Shown here piece after piece: positions 16,012 through 24,161 of a stretch of DNA of 64,000 nt. Each line of letters starts with the position of its first letter. Position 1 is the first letter of the stretch. The translations under genes and the position numbers were made by a program. The notes under the pieces are model-generated. The model saw only the letters and a program-made list of their open reading frames with translations. It ran no database searches and was not told where the DNA came from. Origin of the DNA: Nocardioides ochotonae (GTDB taxonomy: Bacteria > Actinomycetota > Actinomycetes > Propionibacteriales > Nocardioidaceae); assembly GCF_011420305.2 (NCBI RefSeq), contig NZ_CP061769.1, positions 2,219,001 to 2,283,000 on the forward strand, written 5' to 3'.

Positions 16012-17196
16012 TTGAACACCCTAGGACTCAAGGACGGCGACCGGCTGCTATTCGAGGACGCGCTGCGGTCGACCCACCGCGTGCGCGTCCTGGTCAATGT
16101 GACTGACCTACAGGGCGCGGTCGTATCCCGCCTAGTCGACCCGAAGACTGGCGGGTCGGAGGTCCTGATCGACGGTCAGGTCACGGTCGACCGCGACGCC
16201 GACGTCACCCGCACGGCGTCCCTGACGCTGCTGGATCCCACCCACGCCCTGAGCTTCGACACCGACTCGCCCGACGACGGTGCCCTGTACGCCGATCGCA
16301 TGATCCAAGTGATCTACGGCGTGTACGTCGAGGCCCTGGGGCGCTGGGTGGACGTGCCTGTGTTCCTGGGACCGGTCACGAAGCTGGACCGCGCGCGCGA
16401 CGTCGTCACGGTTGAGGCGCAGGGCAAGGAGACGCTCGCCGCGGGCGCGATCTGGCGGACCCTCAAACTGACCCGCGGCACCCGGTCATCCGATGCGATC
16501 CGAACACTGATGGTTAACCGGGCCGGTGAGGGCCGGGTCAGTGTCGCTAAGGGTCGCGGCCCGAAACTGCCGAAGGCGCGCAACCTTGACCGCACCCTGT
16601 CGATCTGGGAGACCGCCCAGAGTTTCGCCCGCGGCATGGGCGAGCAGTTGTTCTACACCGGTGACGGGACGCTGACCCTGCGCAAGCGACCGGAGAACGT
16701 CGTCTATACGTTCACCGACGGCGATGGGGGCGACGTCCTAAGCGACGTGCAGGTGTCCTACGAACTGACCGACCTGAAGAACACGATCCAGGTCCTGGGT
16801 AAGAAGCCCGAGGGAAAGGGCAAGCAACGGGTCCGCGCGCAGGCCACCGCGCCGCGCGATCACCCGCTGAGTCCCTGGCGACTGGGCCGAACCGGCGCGC
16901 CTAAGTACCTGCCCGAAACGATCGAGGACACCTCGATTAGGACCCGCAAGGATGCCGCCGAACGGGCACGGGCGACCCTGTCGGCGCGGCTGGCCGAGAC
17001 CGTGACGGTCGCCTTCGATTCCCTGCCCATTCCGCACCTTGAGCCGGGCGACAAGGTGCGTGTTAAGACAGGCGACTTCACGACGACGTTCTACCTGCGG
17101 CAGTTCACGATCCCGCTAACCCCGTCGGGCGACCCGGTTATGTCCGTCGGCTATTTCAAGAAGACCACCCCGAACCGGAGGAGGATCCGTCGATGA
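16012..17196 (+). CDS. minor tail protein (baseplate hub type)
   Basis: 394 residues. No ATG or GTG fits; a TTG at 16012 follows AAAGGAGGG with good spacing and gives LNTLGLKDGDRLLFED. The pattern GQVTVDRDADVTRTASLTL and a C-terminal region FDSLPIPHLEPGDKVRVKTG is typical of the hub protein encoded next to Dit in actinophages (gp27-like fold). It overlaps the next gene as ATGA. Confidence 0.75.
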   Translation: MNTLGLKDGDRLLFEDALRSTHRVRVLVNVTDLQGAVVSRLVDPKTGGSEVLIDGQVTVDRDADVTRTASLTLLDPTHALSFDTDSPDDGALYADRMIQVIYGVYVEALGRWVDVPVFLGPVTKLDRARDVVTVEAQGKETLAAGAIWRTLKLTRGTRSSDAIRTLMVNRAGEGRVSVAKGRGPKLPKARNLDRTLSIWETAQSFARGMGEQLFYTGDGTLTLRKRPENVVYTFTDGDGGDVLSDVQVSYELTDLKNTIQVLGKKPEGKGKQRVRAQATAPRDHPLSPWRLGRTGAPKYLPETIEDTSIRTRKDAAERARATLSARLAETVTVAFDSLPIPHLEPGDKVRVKTGDFTTTFYLRQFTIPLTPSGDPVMSVGYFKKTTPNRRRIRR

Positions 17197-20066
17197 CCTA
17201 CACCACCGGGCAGATCGTCGCCGTTAATGCGGAGACGGTCTGTGACGAGCTGGTCGTGTCCGCTGCCGTCGGCGACACGGTCCTGTACCTGGACACTGCC
17301 GACGAGTTCAATGAGGGCGGCGGGATCCTGCGGCTGGACGACGGCACCGACGTCGCCTACGCCGCTGCGGACCTGGACACCGGAGCGGTCACCCTGACTG
17401 ACCCCCTGCCGGTCGCCCTGGAGGCGGGTGACCTGGTCGCGCCCCTGGACATTGACGGCGCGCCGATCACCCGAATGGTGGCGCATGTCGCCACTGAAGG
17501 ACTTGAGGAGGCCGACGACGTCCTCGAGGCCGACGTGCCGCACAACCTGATCCCGTACCTGCCCGAGGGCATCCGCGACGAGGGCAGGGGCGAACCGGTC
17601 CGACTGGCCTACGACGGGTCTGACCTGTACGTCGTGGACGTCCTGGGCGTGACCCCGCGCCTGGACGGTGCGACGGTCGACACCTCTGGGATGGAGGTCA
17701 TCCCGCCCCCTGCCCCTGAGGTGTCGCCGTCCCTGGTCGCCTACGGCAACCCCCGCGGGATCGTCCTCGAGGTCGTCGGGGCTGACCCCGCCCTGGTCCT
17801 GACGCTGGATTACCACATGTCGACCACGTCGGGCTTCACCCCCGACTCCGCGACACTGGTCACCACCACCGCGTCACAGGTCGTTTCTGTCCAGGCCCTG
17901 CCCGACGGATCGCCCCTGGATCCCGACGCGGTCTACTACTTCCGCACGGTCGCCCGCAACGTGTCCGGTGAGGCCGGTCCCGGCCCCGAAACCGAGGGCA
18001 GCCTGCGCCTGATTGACGACGACGCGGTCACGACCCTGGCCGCATCCAAGATCGTCGCGGGCGACCTGGTCGGCGGGTACGCCCTGCTGGGATCCCTGTC
18101 GGTCGGCGGGCGTATTTCGCTGTCGCACGAGCAGGGCATCATCGTCCAGCTCGAGAACGGTGGCGTTATCCACTTTCCTGCCGACGGTTCCGCTGCCACG
18201 ATTACCGCCGAACTGATTGCCCTCGCCCTGACCGTCCAGAATGGCCTCCAGATTCTGGGTCGTAACAATGTCATCGCGCAGGGCGCGGAGGTCGCGCTAG
18301 CGGAGGGCGTTTCCGACCCCGCGAAGGTGCCGACGGTATTCTACGGCTGGCCGACGGTCGCGCTAAACGGTTTCGTGGACGACGACCACCGAAAGGCCGA
18401 GCGCGTTCTGGGCGTCGAAAACACCGACGGTTCCATTATCGCTATCGTCGCGCAGCACACCGGCGACCGCGCCGGACAGGTCTATTACGAGAAGATCATT
18501 CCGTCCACTGGCGCGGTCACGCGATATAGCGCGACTATCCGCAAGTTTACGCCGGGCAATATGTGGCTTCGCGGTATGGTCGTGGTCGGCGGGAAGCGTT
18601 ACGTTCTCTACCGCGATACCGACGTTTCGGTCCACTGGCGCGTAATGCGCCTAAGCGGCACGACCATCGAAGCCGAGAATACGGTTGCGACGCAGATCGA
18701 GGTCGGTTCCCGAAACGATAACGGCGACCCGTCGCGCAATTTCGGCGCGCCCGCAATTGCGTCATGGCTGGATACGGAAGTGGCCGTCCTGTTCGTGGAC
18801 AAGAATGGCACCGTGGTAAAGCGTTTCCTAAACACCGAAACGCTCGCGCCCGTCGGCGCGGGTGTATTCGGTGGCGACGCGACCATTACCGGCTATACCG
18901 CGCCGACTGGTGCGCGCCGTTTGGTGGCCGCCTATGGAAACGGTAACGGCACCGCCGATACCACGTCCTGGATCGCGTTCTGTAATACCGCCGATAACCG
19001 GGCACCGTACAATGGTCGGTTTACGGGTATTGCGGTCAGTTACTTGAACGAAAACCCCCTCGACCCGCACCATTCGTTTACGGTCGCCACGAGTGCCGAA
19101 TATCCTGGCGTCCCTGATAGCGCGTCGACCAATTACCACCTGAGTCCTACGGATGAGGGATGGATCCTGTTCGCCTACGGGGCGGGCAAGTGGCCGACGC
19201 GCAGCGACGGTAACGCGCAGATCGGCAGTCTGTACGAGACCGTGCGGTACACCCTGCGCGACGATGCCGGGCACGAGACGCTGGCTAGTCCGCCGCGGCA
19301 GGTCACCTACCCGCCGCGGGCCGTCCTGGTCGTGTCCGCCCCGCCCGTGCCGTCCGACGTCGACTACGTGCGCGTATACACCTACTGGGCTGGCGACTCG
19401 ACGGGCTGGACCGCCTGGGATGCGCCTGTGGGCGTCGAGACGATCGCCCTGGACATGAGGACCGGGACGCCGGGCCTGGCCCTGCCTGAGGCCAGTTCCT
19501 TCGCCGCGGCGGGCATCCCTGCCCGACTGGTAAGTGCGCGCACTGACGCCGCCGGGCCTCTCATCGAGCTGCGTGGCGACGGCGCGGGGCGGGTCGGCCC
19601 CCTGGCGTGGAACGCCGACGGCGCGCGCACCGACGACACGGGCTGGATCGACGTAACCCTGGCTAACTCCTGGGTGGCCTACGGCACGCCCTACGCGACG
19701 CCCGGTTATCGCCGGATCGGCAACCGGGTCCACCTGCGCGGCGTCCTCAAGTCGGGCACGGTCGGCAACATGTTCCGCCTTCCTGAAGGCCACCGACCCG
19801 CCTATGACGTCGAGCTGCCTGCCGTCGCTGCCGCGGTCACTGCGGACGTGACTGCCGCTCTGACGACGCACCGCACGACCACCCCAATTAACGATGCTGT
19901 GGCGACCCACCGACACGACGTAAACGTGCAACCCAGTGTCTCGGCAGTTACCCGATCGGTCGCGGTCCGGCTGACCGTTATGGCTGACGGTGCGGTCCAT
20001 ATCGGCGATTCCAACGTGGACCACACCTGGATATCGCTGGACGGGATCACGTTCCTGACCGACTGA
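17193..20066 (+). CDS. large minor tail protein, probable receptor-binding fibre
   Basis: 957 residues. N-terminal domain binds the hub (MTYTTGQIVAVNAETV), followed by a fibronectin-like unit around 170-270 (YYFRTVARNVSGEAGPGPE), a long central part with propeller-like repeats (KAERVLGVENTDGSIIAIVA, AGQVYYEKIIPSTGAVTRYS) and a C-terminal tip. The centre (about 18300-19150) uses codons less biased to C/G at third positions than the flanks, suggesting mosaic origin of the host-range region. Last gene of the tail operon; a terminator follows. Confidence 0.78.
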   Translation: MTYTTGQIVAVNAETVCDELVVSAAVGDTVLYLDTADEFNEGGGILRLDDGTDVAYAAADLDTGAVTLTDPLPVALEAGDLVAPLDIDGAPITRMVAHVATEGLEEADDVLEADVPHNLIPYLPEGIRDEGRGEPVRLAYDGSDLYVVDVLGVTPRLDGATVDTSGMEVIPPPAPEVSPSLVAYGNPRGIVLEVVGADPALVLTLDYHMSTTSGFTPDSATLVTTTASQVVSVQALPDGSPLDPDAVYYFRTVARNVSGEAGPGPETEGSLRLIDDDAVTTLAASKIVAGDLVGGYALLGSLSVGGRISLSHEQGIIVQLENGGVIHFPADGSAATITAELIALALTVQNGLQILGRNNVIAQGAEVALAEGVSDPAKVPTVFYGWPTVALNGFVDDDHRKAERVLGVENTDGSIIAIVAQHTGDRAGQVYYEKIIPSTGAVTRYSATIRKFTPGNMWLRGMVVVGGKRYVLYRDTDVSVHWRVMRLSGTTIEAENTVATQIEVGSRNDNGDPSRNFGAPAIASWLDTEVAVLFVDKNGTVVKRFLNTETLAPVGAGVFGGDATITGYTAPTGARRLVAAYGNGNGTADTTSWIAFCNTADNRAPYNGRFTGIAVSYLNENPLDPHHSFTVATSAEYPGVPDSASTNYHLSPTDEGWILFAYGAGKWPTRSDGNAQIGSLYETVRYTLRDDAGHETLASPPRQVTYPPRAVLVVSAPPVPSDVDYVRVYTYWAGDSTGWTAWDAPVGVETIALDMRTGTPGLALPEASSFAAAGIPARLVSARTDAAGPLIELRGDGAGRVGPLAWNADGARTDDTGWIDVTLANSWVAYGTPYATPGYRRIGNRVHLRGVLKSGTVGNMFRLPEGHRPAYDVELPAVAAAVTADVTAALTTHRTTTPINDAVATHRHDVNVQPSVSAVTRSVAVRLTVMADGAVHIGDSNVDHTWISLDGITFLTD

Positions 20067-20079
20067 CCTACCCCGCCCT

Positions 20080-20113
20080 ATCGCCCCTGTCGCCTCATGG
20101 CGGCGGGGGCGAT
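20080..20113 (+). terminator. terminator between tail and lysis genes
   Basis: ATCGCCCC (20080-20087) pairs with GGGGCGAT (20106-20113), with an inner stem CGCC/GGCG, followed by TTTGG. Confidence 0.65.
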
Positions 20114-20138
20114 TTGGCGTGCCCGAAAGGAGCCCCGC

Positions 20139-20969
20139 ATGGCATACAAGTATCTGCCCGCCGACCTGCCTAAGCGACTGCGCGCGGCGGGTCTGACGGT
20201 AGTTGAGGTCGACGGGTGGCGCACCCGCGGACGACCCGCCTCGACCGGCGCACATGCCCCTGTCGGCGTCCTGTGCCACCACACCGCGACCGGTCGGTCA
20301 GTGTCCGACACCGCAGTAGTGGCGCTGCTCAAGAATGGCCGGTCGGACCTGGCCGGCCCCCTGGCGCACTTTGGTCTGTCCCGTAACGGAACGGTCTACA
20401 TGATCGCCGCGGGGCGTGCCAATCACGCCGGGAAGGCGAAGGCGTCGGGCAGCGTGTCCGGTGGCGATGGTAACGCCCTCTATGTCGGCATCGAGGCGTT
20501 TAACGACGGCGTCGGTGAGCCCTGGCCGTCGGCGCAGTACGAGGCCTACGTGACCCTGTGCGCTGTCCTGTGTCTGCACGTCACGGGCAACTCCGCTAAG
20601 ACGGTGCGCGGGCACCGCGAGACGTCGGTAACCGGCAAGATCGACCCGACGTTTGATATGGCGAAGTTCCGCGACCGGGTCGCCGCGCGGATGGGTGAAC
20701 TGCGCGCCCCTGCTGACACCCGCCCCGCCGTGTCGCTCGAGCGGGTCAAGCGTGCCGCGCAAACCCCCGCATGGCGGCGCGCCCTGACCGGGAAGCGCGT
20801 CCTGGCCGATCGTCGCCGCGTACGCGCGGCCCTCAAGGCCGAGGGCTGCGCGACGTTCGCCGAATGGCAGCGGCGCCTCGGCTACACCGGTGCCGACGCC
20901 GACGGGATCCCTGGCCGTGCGTCCCTGACCGCCCTGGGCGACCGTCAGGGCTTCAGGGTCGTGCCGTGA
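20139..20969 (+). CDS. endolysin, N-acetylmuramoyl-L-alanine amidase
   Basis: 276 residues. Amidase_2/PGRP fold: zinc ligands in CHHTATG (near residue 46) and RGHRETSVTGKIDPTFD (near 168), plus the GNALYVGIEAFNDG core strand. The last about 60 residues (LKAEGCATFAEWQRRLG, GIPGRASLTALG) resemble a peptidoglycan-binding domain. The start at 20139 follows CGAAAGGAG; an upstream frame from 20097 is untranslated. It cuts the amide between muramic acid and the stem peptide; no signal peptide, so a holin is needed. Confidence 0.9.
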   Translation: MAYKYLPADLPKRLRAAGLTVVEVDGWRTRGRPASTGAHAPVGVLCHHTATGRSVSDTAVVALLKNGRSDLAGPLAHFGLSRNGTVYMIAAGRANHAGKAKASGSVSGGDGNALYVGIEAFNDGVGEPWPSAQYEAYVTLCAVLCLHVTGNSAKTVRGHRETSVTGKIDPTFDMAKFRDRVAARMGELRAPADTRPAVSLERVKRAAQTPAWRRALTGKRVLADRRRVRAALKAEGCATFAEWQRRLGYTGADADGIPGRASLTALGDRQGFRVVP

Positions 20970-21247
20970 GGCCCGAGGACGACGTCGTGCCCGATGAGTC
21001 CGTGCCGACCTGGGCGGTACGCCTGGAGGCGAAGGTCGACGTCGCCCTGGCCCGGCACGGGTCGCAACTGGACGCCCACGAGCGCGATATCGCCGACCTG
21101 CGCGCCGCGGCGCACGAGCACGATGCCCGCCTACGCGCCCTTGAGCGCGTCCCGGCGATCACGCCTAGGCAACTGGGCGCGGCTGCCCTGGGCGTCGTCG
21201 GCGCGGTCGGCGCGCTAGTTCCGTTCCTGGATCGTGTCTACACCTGA
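20966..21247 (+). CDS. membrane-anchored coiled-coil lysis protein, putative holin or accessory
   Basis: 93 residues from GTG 20966, overlapping the endolysin stop. A coiled coil (RLEAKVDVALARHGSQLDAH, ADLRAAAHEHDARLRALE) is followed by one C-terminal membrane span (QLGAAALGVVGAVGALVPFL). Such proteins stand next to endolysins in actinophages and are called holin-like. Role inferred from topology and position. Confidence 0.65.
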   Translation: MRPEDDVVPDESVPTWAVRLEAKVDVALARHGSQLDAHERDIADLRAAAHEHDARLRALERVPAITPRQLGAAALGVVGAVGALVPFLDRVYT

Positions 21248-21258
21248 GGAGGTCACCT

Positions 21259-21510
21259 ATGCCCCTGCCGTCTAACCCGTACGTCCGCATGTTCATCGGT
21301 GGTCTGGTCGCGGCGATCGCCGTTGCTACGCCGATCGTTGACGACGGCGTGACCATGTCGGAGGCCCTGTCGATCCTGGCTGCGTTCCTGTCCGGCACCG
21401 GTCTGACTGCCGTCCCGGCTGCCAACCGTCAGGCGGTCTGCGAGGCCCTTGAGCTCGATGAGGCCGACCTGGTCGATGACGAGCTGGCTGACGCCGATCT
21501 GGGCGGGTAG
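21259..21510 (+). CDS. holin, two membrane spans
   Basis: 83 residues. Two apolar spans (MFIGGLVAAIAVATPIV and ALSILAAFLSGTGLTAVP) separated by a short acidic turn, then a strongly acidic cytoplasmic tail (ELDEADLVDDELADADLG). GAGGAGG precedes the ATG. Size and position after endolysin fit a holin that opens the membrane for the amidase. Confidence 0.75.
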   Translation: MPLPSNPYVRMFIGGLVAAIAVATPIVDDGVTMSEALSILAAFLSGTGLTAVPAANRQAVCEALELDEADLVDDELADADLGG

Positions 21511-21551
21511 GCCCTGCCCTAATGAGCCCGCGGCATTAGGTCCACACCTGG

Positions 21552-21581
21552 GCAGTCCGCGCCTCACTGGCGCACTACCTC
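21552..21581 (+). promoter_or_regulatory. phage bipartite motif, copy C
   Basis: GGCAGT (GCA at 21552) and, 17 bases later, GGCGCACT (21569-21576) then ACCTCA. It lies 60 bp before the gene at 21637; between them GCGGGGCG (21593-21600) and CGCCCCGC (21605-21612) form a perfect 8-bp hairpin with a 4-base loop. Confidence 0.6.
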
Positions 21582-21636
21582 ACCGGTAAGTCGCGGGGCG
21601 ATTGCGCCCCGCCCCATCACTGGAGAGGAGGACCTA

Positions 21637-21843
21637 ATGTCGTGGGACGACGACCACGACCGGGCAGCCGACGCCCTGCACGACGAGGCCGAACTACTGG
21701 CCGACATGGCGCGCTTCGCCCACTTCGGCGACCCTGAGCGCGCCGCCGAACTGCGGCAACGCGCGACCGATCTGGTACGCCTCGCCGCCGCGATCCGCGC
21801 AGCGGGTGAGGCCGACAAGGGCGGCGGGTGCGAATGTCCCTAG
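21637..21843 (+). CDS. small helical phage protein, unknown
   Basis: 68 residues, His/Asp-rich start (MSWDDDHDRAADALHDEAE) then an Ala/Arg-rich helix (RAAELRQRATDLVRLAAAI) and a CEC tail. AGAGGAGG gives a strong ribosome site. First gene of the early group after motif copy C; overlaps the kinase gene. No known domain. Confidence 0.6.
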   Translation: MSWDDDHDRAADALHDEAELLADMARFAHFGDPERAAELRQRATDLVRLAAAIRAAGEADKGGGCECP

Positions 21844-22388
21844 TCGGAATCGTCGGCAAGAAGCGCGCCGGGAAGGACACCCTGGCCGGCTACCTGATCC
21901 CGCACGGTTACACCCGGTTTGCTTTCGCTGACCCCCTCAAGGTCGCGCTACTGGCGACTAACCCCCTTTACAAGGGCGGGCAGCGGCTGGGCGACCTGAT
22001 CGACTCCACTGGCTGGGAGACCGCGAAGGCCCTGCCTGAGGTACGTCGGCTGCTACAGGAGTTCGGCGGCGCGGTCCGCGCGCTTGACCGCGACTTCTGG
22101 GTGCGCGCCACGCTGCCGCACGCCGTGGCGAACGGTCGCGCGGTCGTTACCGACGTGAGGTACCGAAACGAGGCCGACGGGATCCGCGCGGCGGGCGGCT
22201 ACCTAGTCCGCGTCGTACGCCCTGACTGCCCGACCACCTTGCGCACCGGCGACGGGCAGACCGTCCCGCTGGACACGCACGATTCTGAGACTGAGCTCGA
22301 TGGATACCCCGTGGACCTTGAGGTCGTAAACCACACCCTTGAGGACCTCGAGGCCGCGGCTGCGACGATCCTGGCGCGCGCCGCCTGA
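21834..22388 (+). CDS. deoxynucleoside monophosphate kinase
   Basis: 184 residues, MSLVGIVGKKRAGKDTLAGY; the P-loop is GKKRAGKDT near residue 8. The lid/NMP-binding parts (FAFADPLKVALLATNPLY, LLQEFGGAVRALDRDFWV, VVTDVRYRNEADGIRAAGG) match phage dNMP kinases of the T4 gp1 type. It converts dNMPs to dNDPs and works with the ribonucleotide reductase to feed phage replication. The ATG at 21834 is preferred over a GTG two codons upstream. Confidence 0.85.
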   Translation: MSLVGIVGKKRAGKDTLAGYLIPHGYTRFAFADPLKVALLATNPLYKGGQRLGDLIDSTGWETAKALPEVRRLLQEFGGAVRALDRDFWVRATLPHAVANGRAVVTDVRYRNEADGIRAAGGYLVRVVRPDCPTTLRTGDGQTVPLDTHDSETELDGYPVDLEVVNHTLEDLEAAAATILARAA

Positions 22389-22393
22389 CCACT

Positions 22394-22437
22394 GACCCCC
22401 GTCCCTGGACCTGACCGGTCTGGGGGCGGGGGTCTTT
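22394..22437 (+). terminator. intrinsic terminator
   Basis: GACCCCCG (22394-22401) pairs with CGGGGGTC (22427-22434), followed by TTTCGC. It separates the kinase unit from the gene at 22530. Confidence 0.75.
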
Positions 22438-22445
22438 CGCGCTTC

Positions 22446-22478
22446 TAGGGACCTATAGCGGCGCGCTACAGATCCCTA
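22446..22478. promoter_or_regulatory. imperfect 15-bp dyad upstream of a promoter (operator candidate)
   Basis: TAGGGACCTATAGCG (22446-22460) and CGCTACAGATCCCTA (22464-22478) are inverted repeats with 13 of 15 matches and a 3-bp centre. The dyad ends 15 bp before the promoter at 22493, a place suited to a regulator of the gene at 22530. Confidence 0.5.
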
Positions 22479-22492
22479 CAGGGGCGGCCCCT

Positions 22493-22523
22493 GAGTCGCG
22501 CGAAACGTCACGCGCGCTATCAT
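22493..22523 (+). promoter_or_regulatory. promoter with GAGTCGCGNNAAACGT element, leaderless-type
   Basis: GAGTCGCGCGAAACGT (22493-22508) is followed by TATCAT (22518-22523) six bases before the ATG at 22530, with no ribosome site. The same element, with TACAAT as -10, occurs at 36850-36881. The first-codon distance suggests a leaderless message. Confidence 0.55.
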
Positions 22524-22529
22524 GGGGGC

Positions 22530-23108
22530 ATGAAGACGAAACCACTGCCCCTCAAGGTCACGCACGATCGGATGGTCAAGGCACTGCGGGAGTACCTGCG
22601 CAAGGACGAGGCCGACCGGACCCCCGACCTGCGCATGATCGCCGCCCTGACCGTCCTGGCGCGTGAGGCCATCCCGCAGGCCGACGGAGAACCGGACTGG
22701 CGCGGGCGTACACATGCGTACCGCGAGTGGATCAGTGAGGCCTACCGGGACGCCGGTATCTACGGCGAGGACGCACGCAAGATTCAGTCTGCGGCGCGCT
22801 ATCACGTCGGGGTCGCCCTGCGCGACTACCTGGACGCCGACACCCTGGCTGACTACGGGCTGGCGCAGGCGTCGCCGGTCGACCGTGCCCGCACACACCG
22901 GCGCGTCCGCGCGCAGACTGCGCACGCCCTGAGCGACGCGGGTGGCCCTGGGTTGAAGCTGGGCGCGGCCCTGTCGATCCTCACCGACCTGGATCCCGCG
23001 GCCCTGGCAGCCCTGCCCCCTGAGGATCAGGCGACGGCGCGCGGGGCGCTGGCCGACCTGGAGCGCCGGGTCGCGGCCCTGATCGGGGGTCTGTCCGACG
23101 CCGGATGA
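22530..23108 (+). CDS. conserved phage protein, unknown (regulator candidate)
   Basis: 192 residues, MKTKPLPLKVTHDRMVKALR, helical throughout with no HTH that can be named. Contains IQSAARYHVGVALRDYL and RTHRRVRAQTAHALSD. It is a single-gene unit with its own promoter, an upstream dyad and a large palindrome directly after it. Such isolation is common for phage regulatory genes, but function is not shown by the sequence. Confidence 0.6.
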   Translation: MKTKPLPLKVTHDRMVKALREYLRKDEADRTPDLRMIAALTVLAREAIPQADGEPDWRGRTHAYREWISEAYRDAGIYGEDARKIQSAARYHVGVALRDYLDADTLADYGLAQASPVDRARTHRRVRAQTAHALSDAGGPGLKLGAALSILTDLDPAALAALPPEDQATARGALADLERRVAALIGGLSDAG

Positions 23109-23124
23109 GGCCCGGCAGTGTCGC

Positions 23125-23214
23125 AAGTGTCGAAACTACCTACATCCTGTATTAGTGCTAGAAGCGGTCGGTCGCTTCTAGCGGGAATGGGGAATGTAGG
23201 TAGTTTCGACACTT
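23125..23214. repeat. nested palindrome: perfect 21-bp arms around a 10-bp hairpin
   Basis: The 21 bases at 23125-23145 (beginning AAGTGTCGAAACTACC) are exactly complementary to 23194-23214. Inside, GCTAGAAGCG (23157-23166) and CGCTTCTAGC (23173-23182) form a 10-bp stem with a 6-base loop. It is unusually A/T-rich for this phage and lies in a gene-free gap (23109-23341). Possible roles: cruciform/protein-binding site, terminator-antiterminator, small structured RNA. Confidence 0.85.
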
Positions 23215-23245
23215 CCTACACGCAGTGACCTACATGACAGGCCGG

Positions 23246-23259
23246 CCCCCCCCCCCCCC
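23246..23259. other. run of 14 C
   Basis: Fourteen consecutive C. The longest homopolymer noticed in the window; its true length is uncertain in any assembly. Confidence 0.9.
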
Positions 23260-23272
23260 GTGCCCCGACCGG

Positions 23273-23324
23273 GCAGCGCCCTGCCCACTGGCGCACTAAC
23301 TAGGTGTCCCTGACCCCTAGTTAG
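23273..23324 (+). promoter_or_regulatory. phage bipartite motif copy D with overlapping dyad
   Basis: GGCAGC (GCA at 23273), 17 bases later GGCGCACT (23290-23297) then AACTAG. CTAACTAGG (23296-23304) is an exact inverted repeat of CCTAGTTAG (23316-23324), whose end runs into the AGGAGGG ribosome site, so a stem could mask the start of the gene at 23342. Confidence 0.6.
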
Positions 23325-23341
23325 GAGGGAGCCGCCGCAAG

Positions 23342-24161
23342 GTGACCCAACCTAAGATCAACACGATTAAGCGCGGGGGCGCGCGCCTGTACGTCCACCC
23401 TGAGACCGCCGACAAGGTCCCCGGCGTTACGTCCATCCTCAACATGTTGCCGAAGGACTTCCTTCGGTTCTGGGCTGCCAAGGTCGTCGCCGAGACCGCA
23501 GTCGACAACCTGGGGTCTGTCGTCGGGCTGGCGCTTAACGACCGTCAGGGCGCGGTCGACTACCTGAAGCGCGCCCCGCAGCGCGACACCGGACAGGCCG
23601 CCGATATGGGGTCCGCAGTCCATGACCTGTTTGAGCGGCTGGCCCGCGGTGAGTCTGCGGGCGGGTGCATCCCGACCTGAAGCCCTACCTGGCGATTTTC
23701 AAGGGCTTTGAGGATCAGTACGCCCCCGAGTTCCTGCACCTGGAGGAGACCGTCTGGTCGGACACCTACGGGTATGCGGGATCGTTCGACTTCATCGCCC
23801 GCGTGACTGACCCCGGCACGCGCGAACAGATCACGGTCGTCGGCGACTGGAAGACGACCCGGTCGGGTGTCCATGAGGAGGTCGCCCTACAGGAGACCGC
23901 CTACAGTCGCGCGGACTACATCATCCGGCCCGACGGTGGCCGCGTCCCGCTGCCGCGCCTTGACGGGGTCTGGTGGTCCACGCCCGCCCCGAGGGCGGCA
24001 AGGTCGTCCCGGCCCGCCTGGGCGATGACCTGTTCGACGTATTCCTGGCGCTGCTCAAGGTCTACGAATACGAGAAGGACCTGAAGCGCGGCGTCCTGGG
24101 CGCTGACCTGCCGATCGCGCCGGTGGAGGACACCCGCACCCGTCGGGGGCGCTCCGCATGA
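23342..24161 (+). CDS. Cas4/RecB-like PD-(D/E)XK exonuclease (reading frame broken twice)
   Basis: Three frames join into one about 270-residue protein: GTG start MTQPKINTIKRGGARLYV, TSILNMLPKDFLRFWAAK, SAVHDLFERLARG; then HPDLKPYLAIFKGFEDQY, GYAGSFDFIARV and GDWKTTRSG (the D...DxK nuclease motif); then VVHARPEGGKVVPARLGDD to RRGRSA. One extra G at GGG 23663-23665 and one at GGGG 23965-23968 restore a single frame, so missed bases are likely. Family members are 5'-3' or 3'-5' ssDNA exonucleases used in recombination; many actinophages carry one beside primase and polymerase. Confidence 0.8.

Noticed and set aside
20361-20368. Eighth copy of GGCGCACT inside the endolysin gene
   Set aside because: It lacks the upstream RGCAR element and the NACYTA tail and encodes conserved residues (LAHFG).
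23125-23214. Phage attachment site attP
   Set aside because: The right prophage border is at about 37.2-37.3 kb, far away, and serine integrase sites are short and only weakly symmetric.
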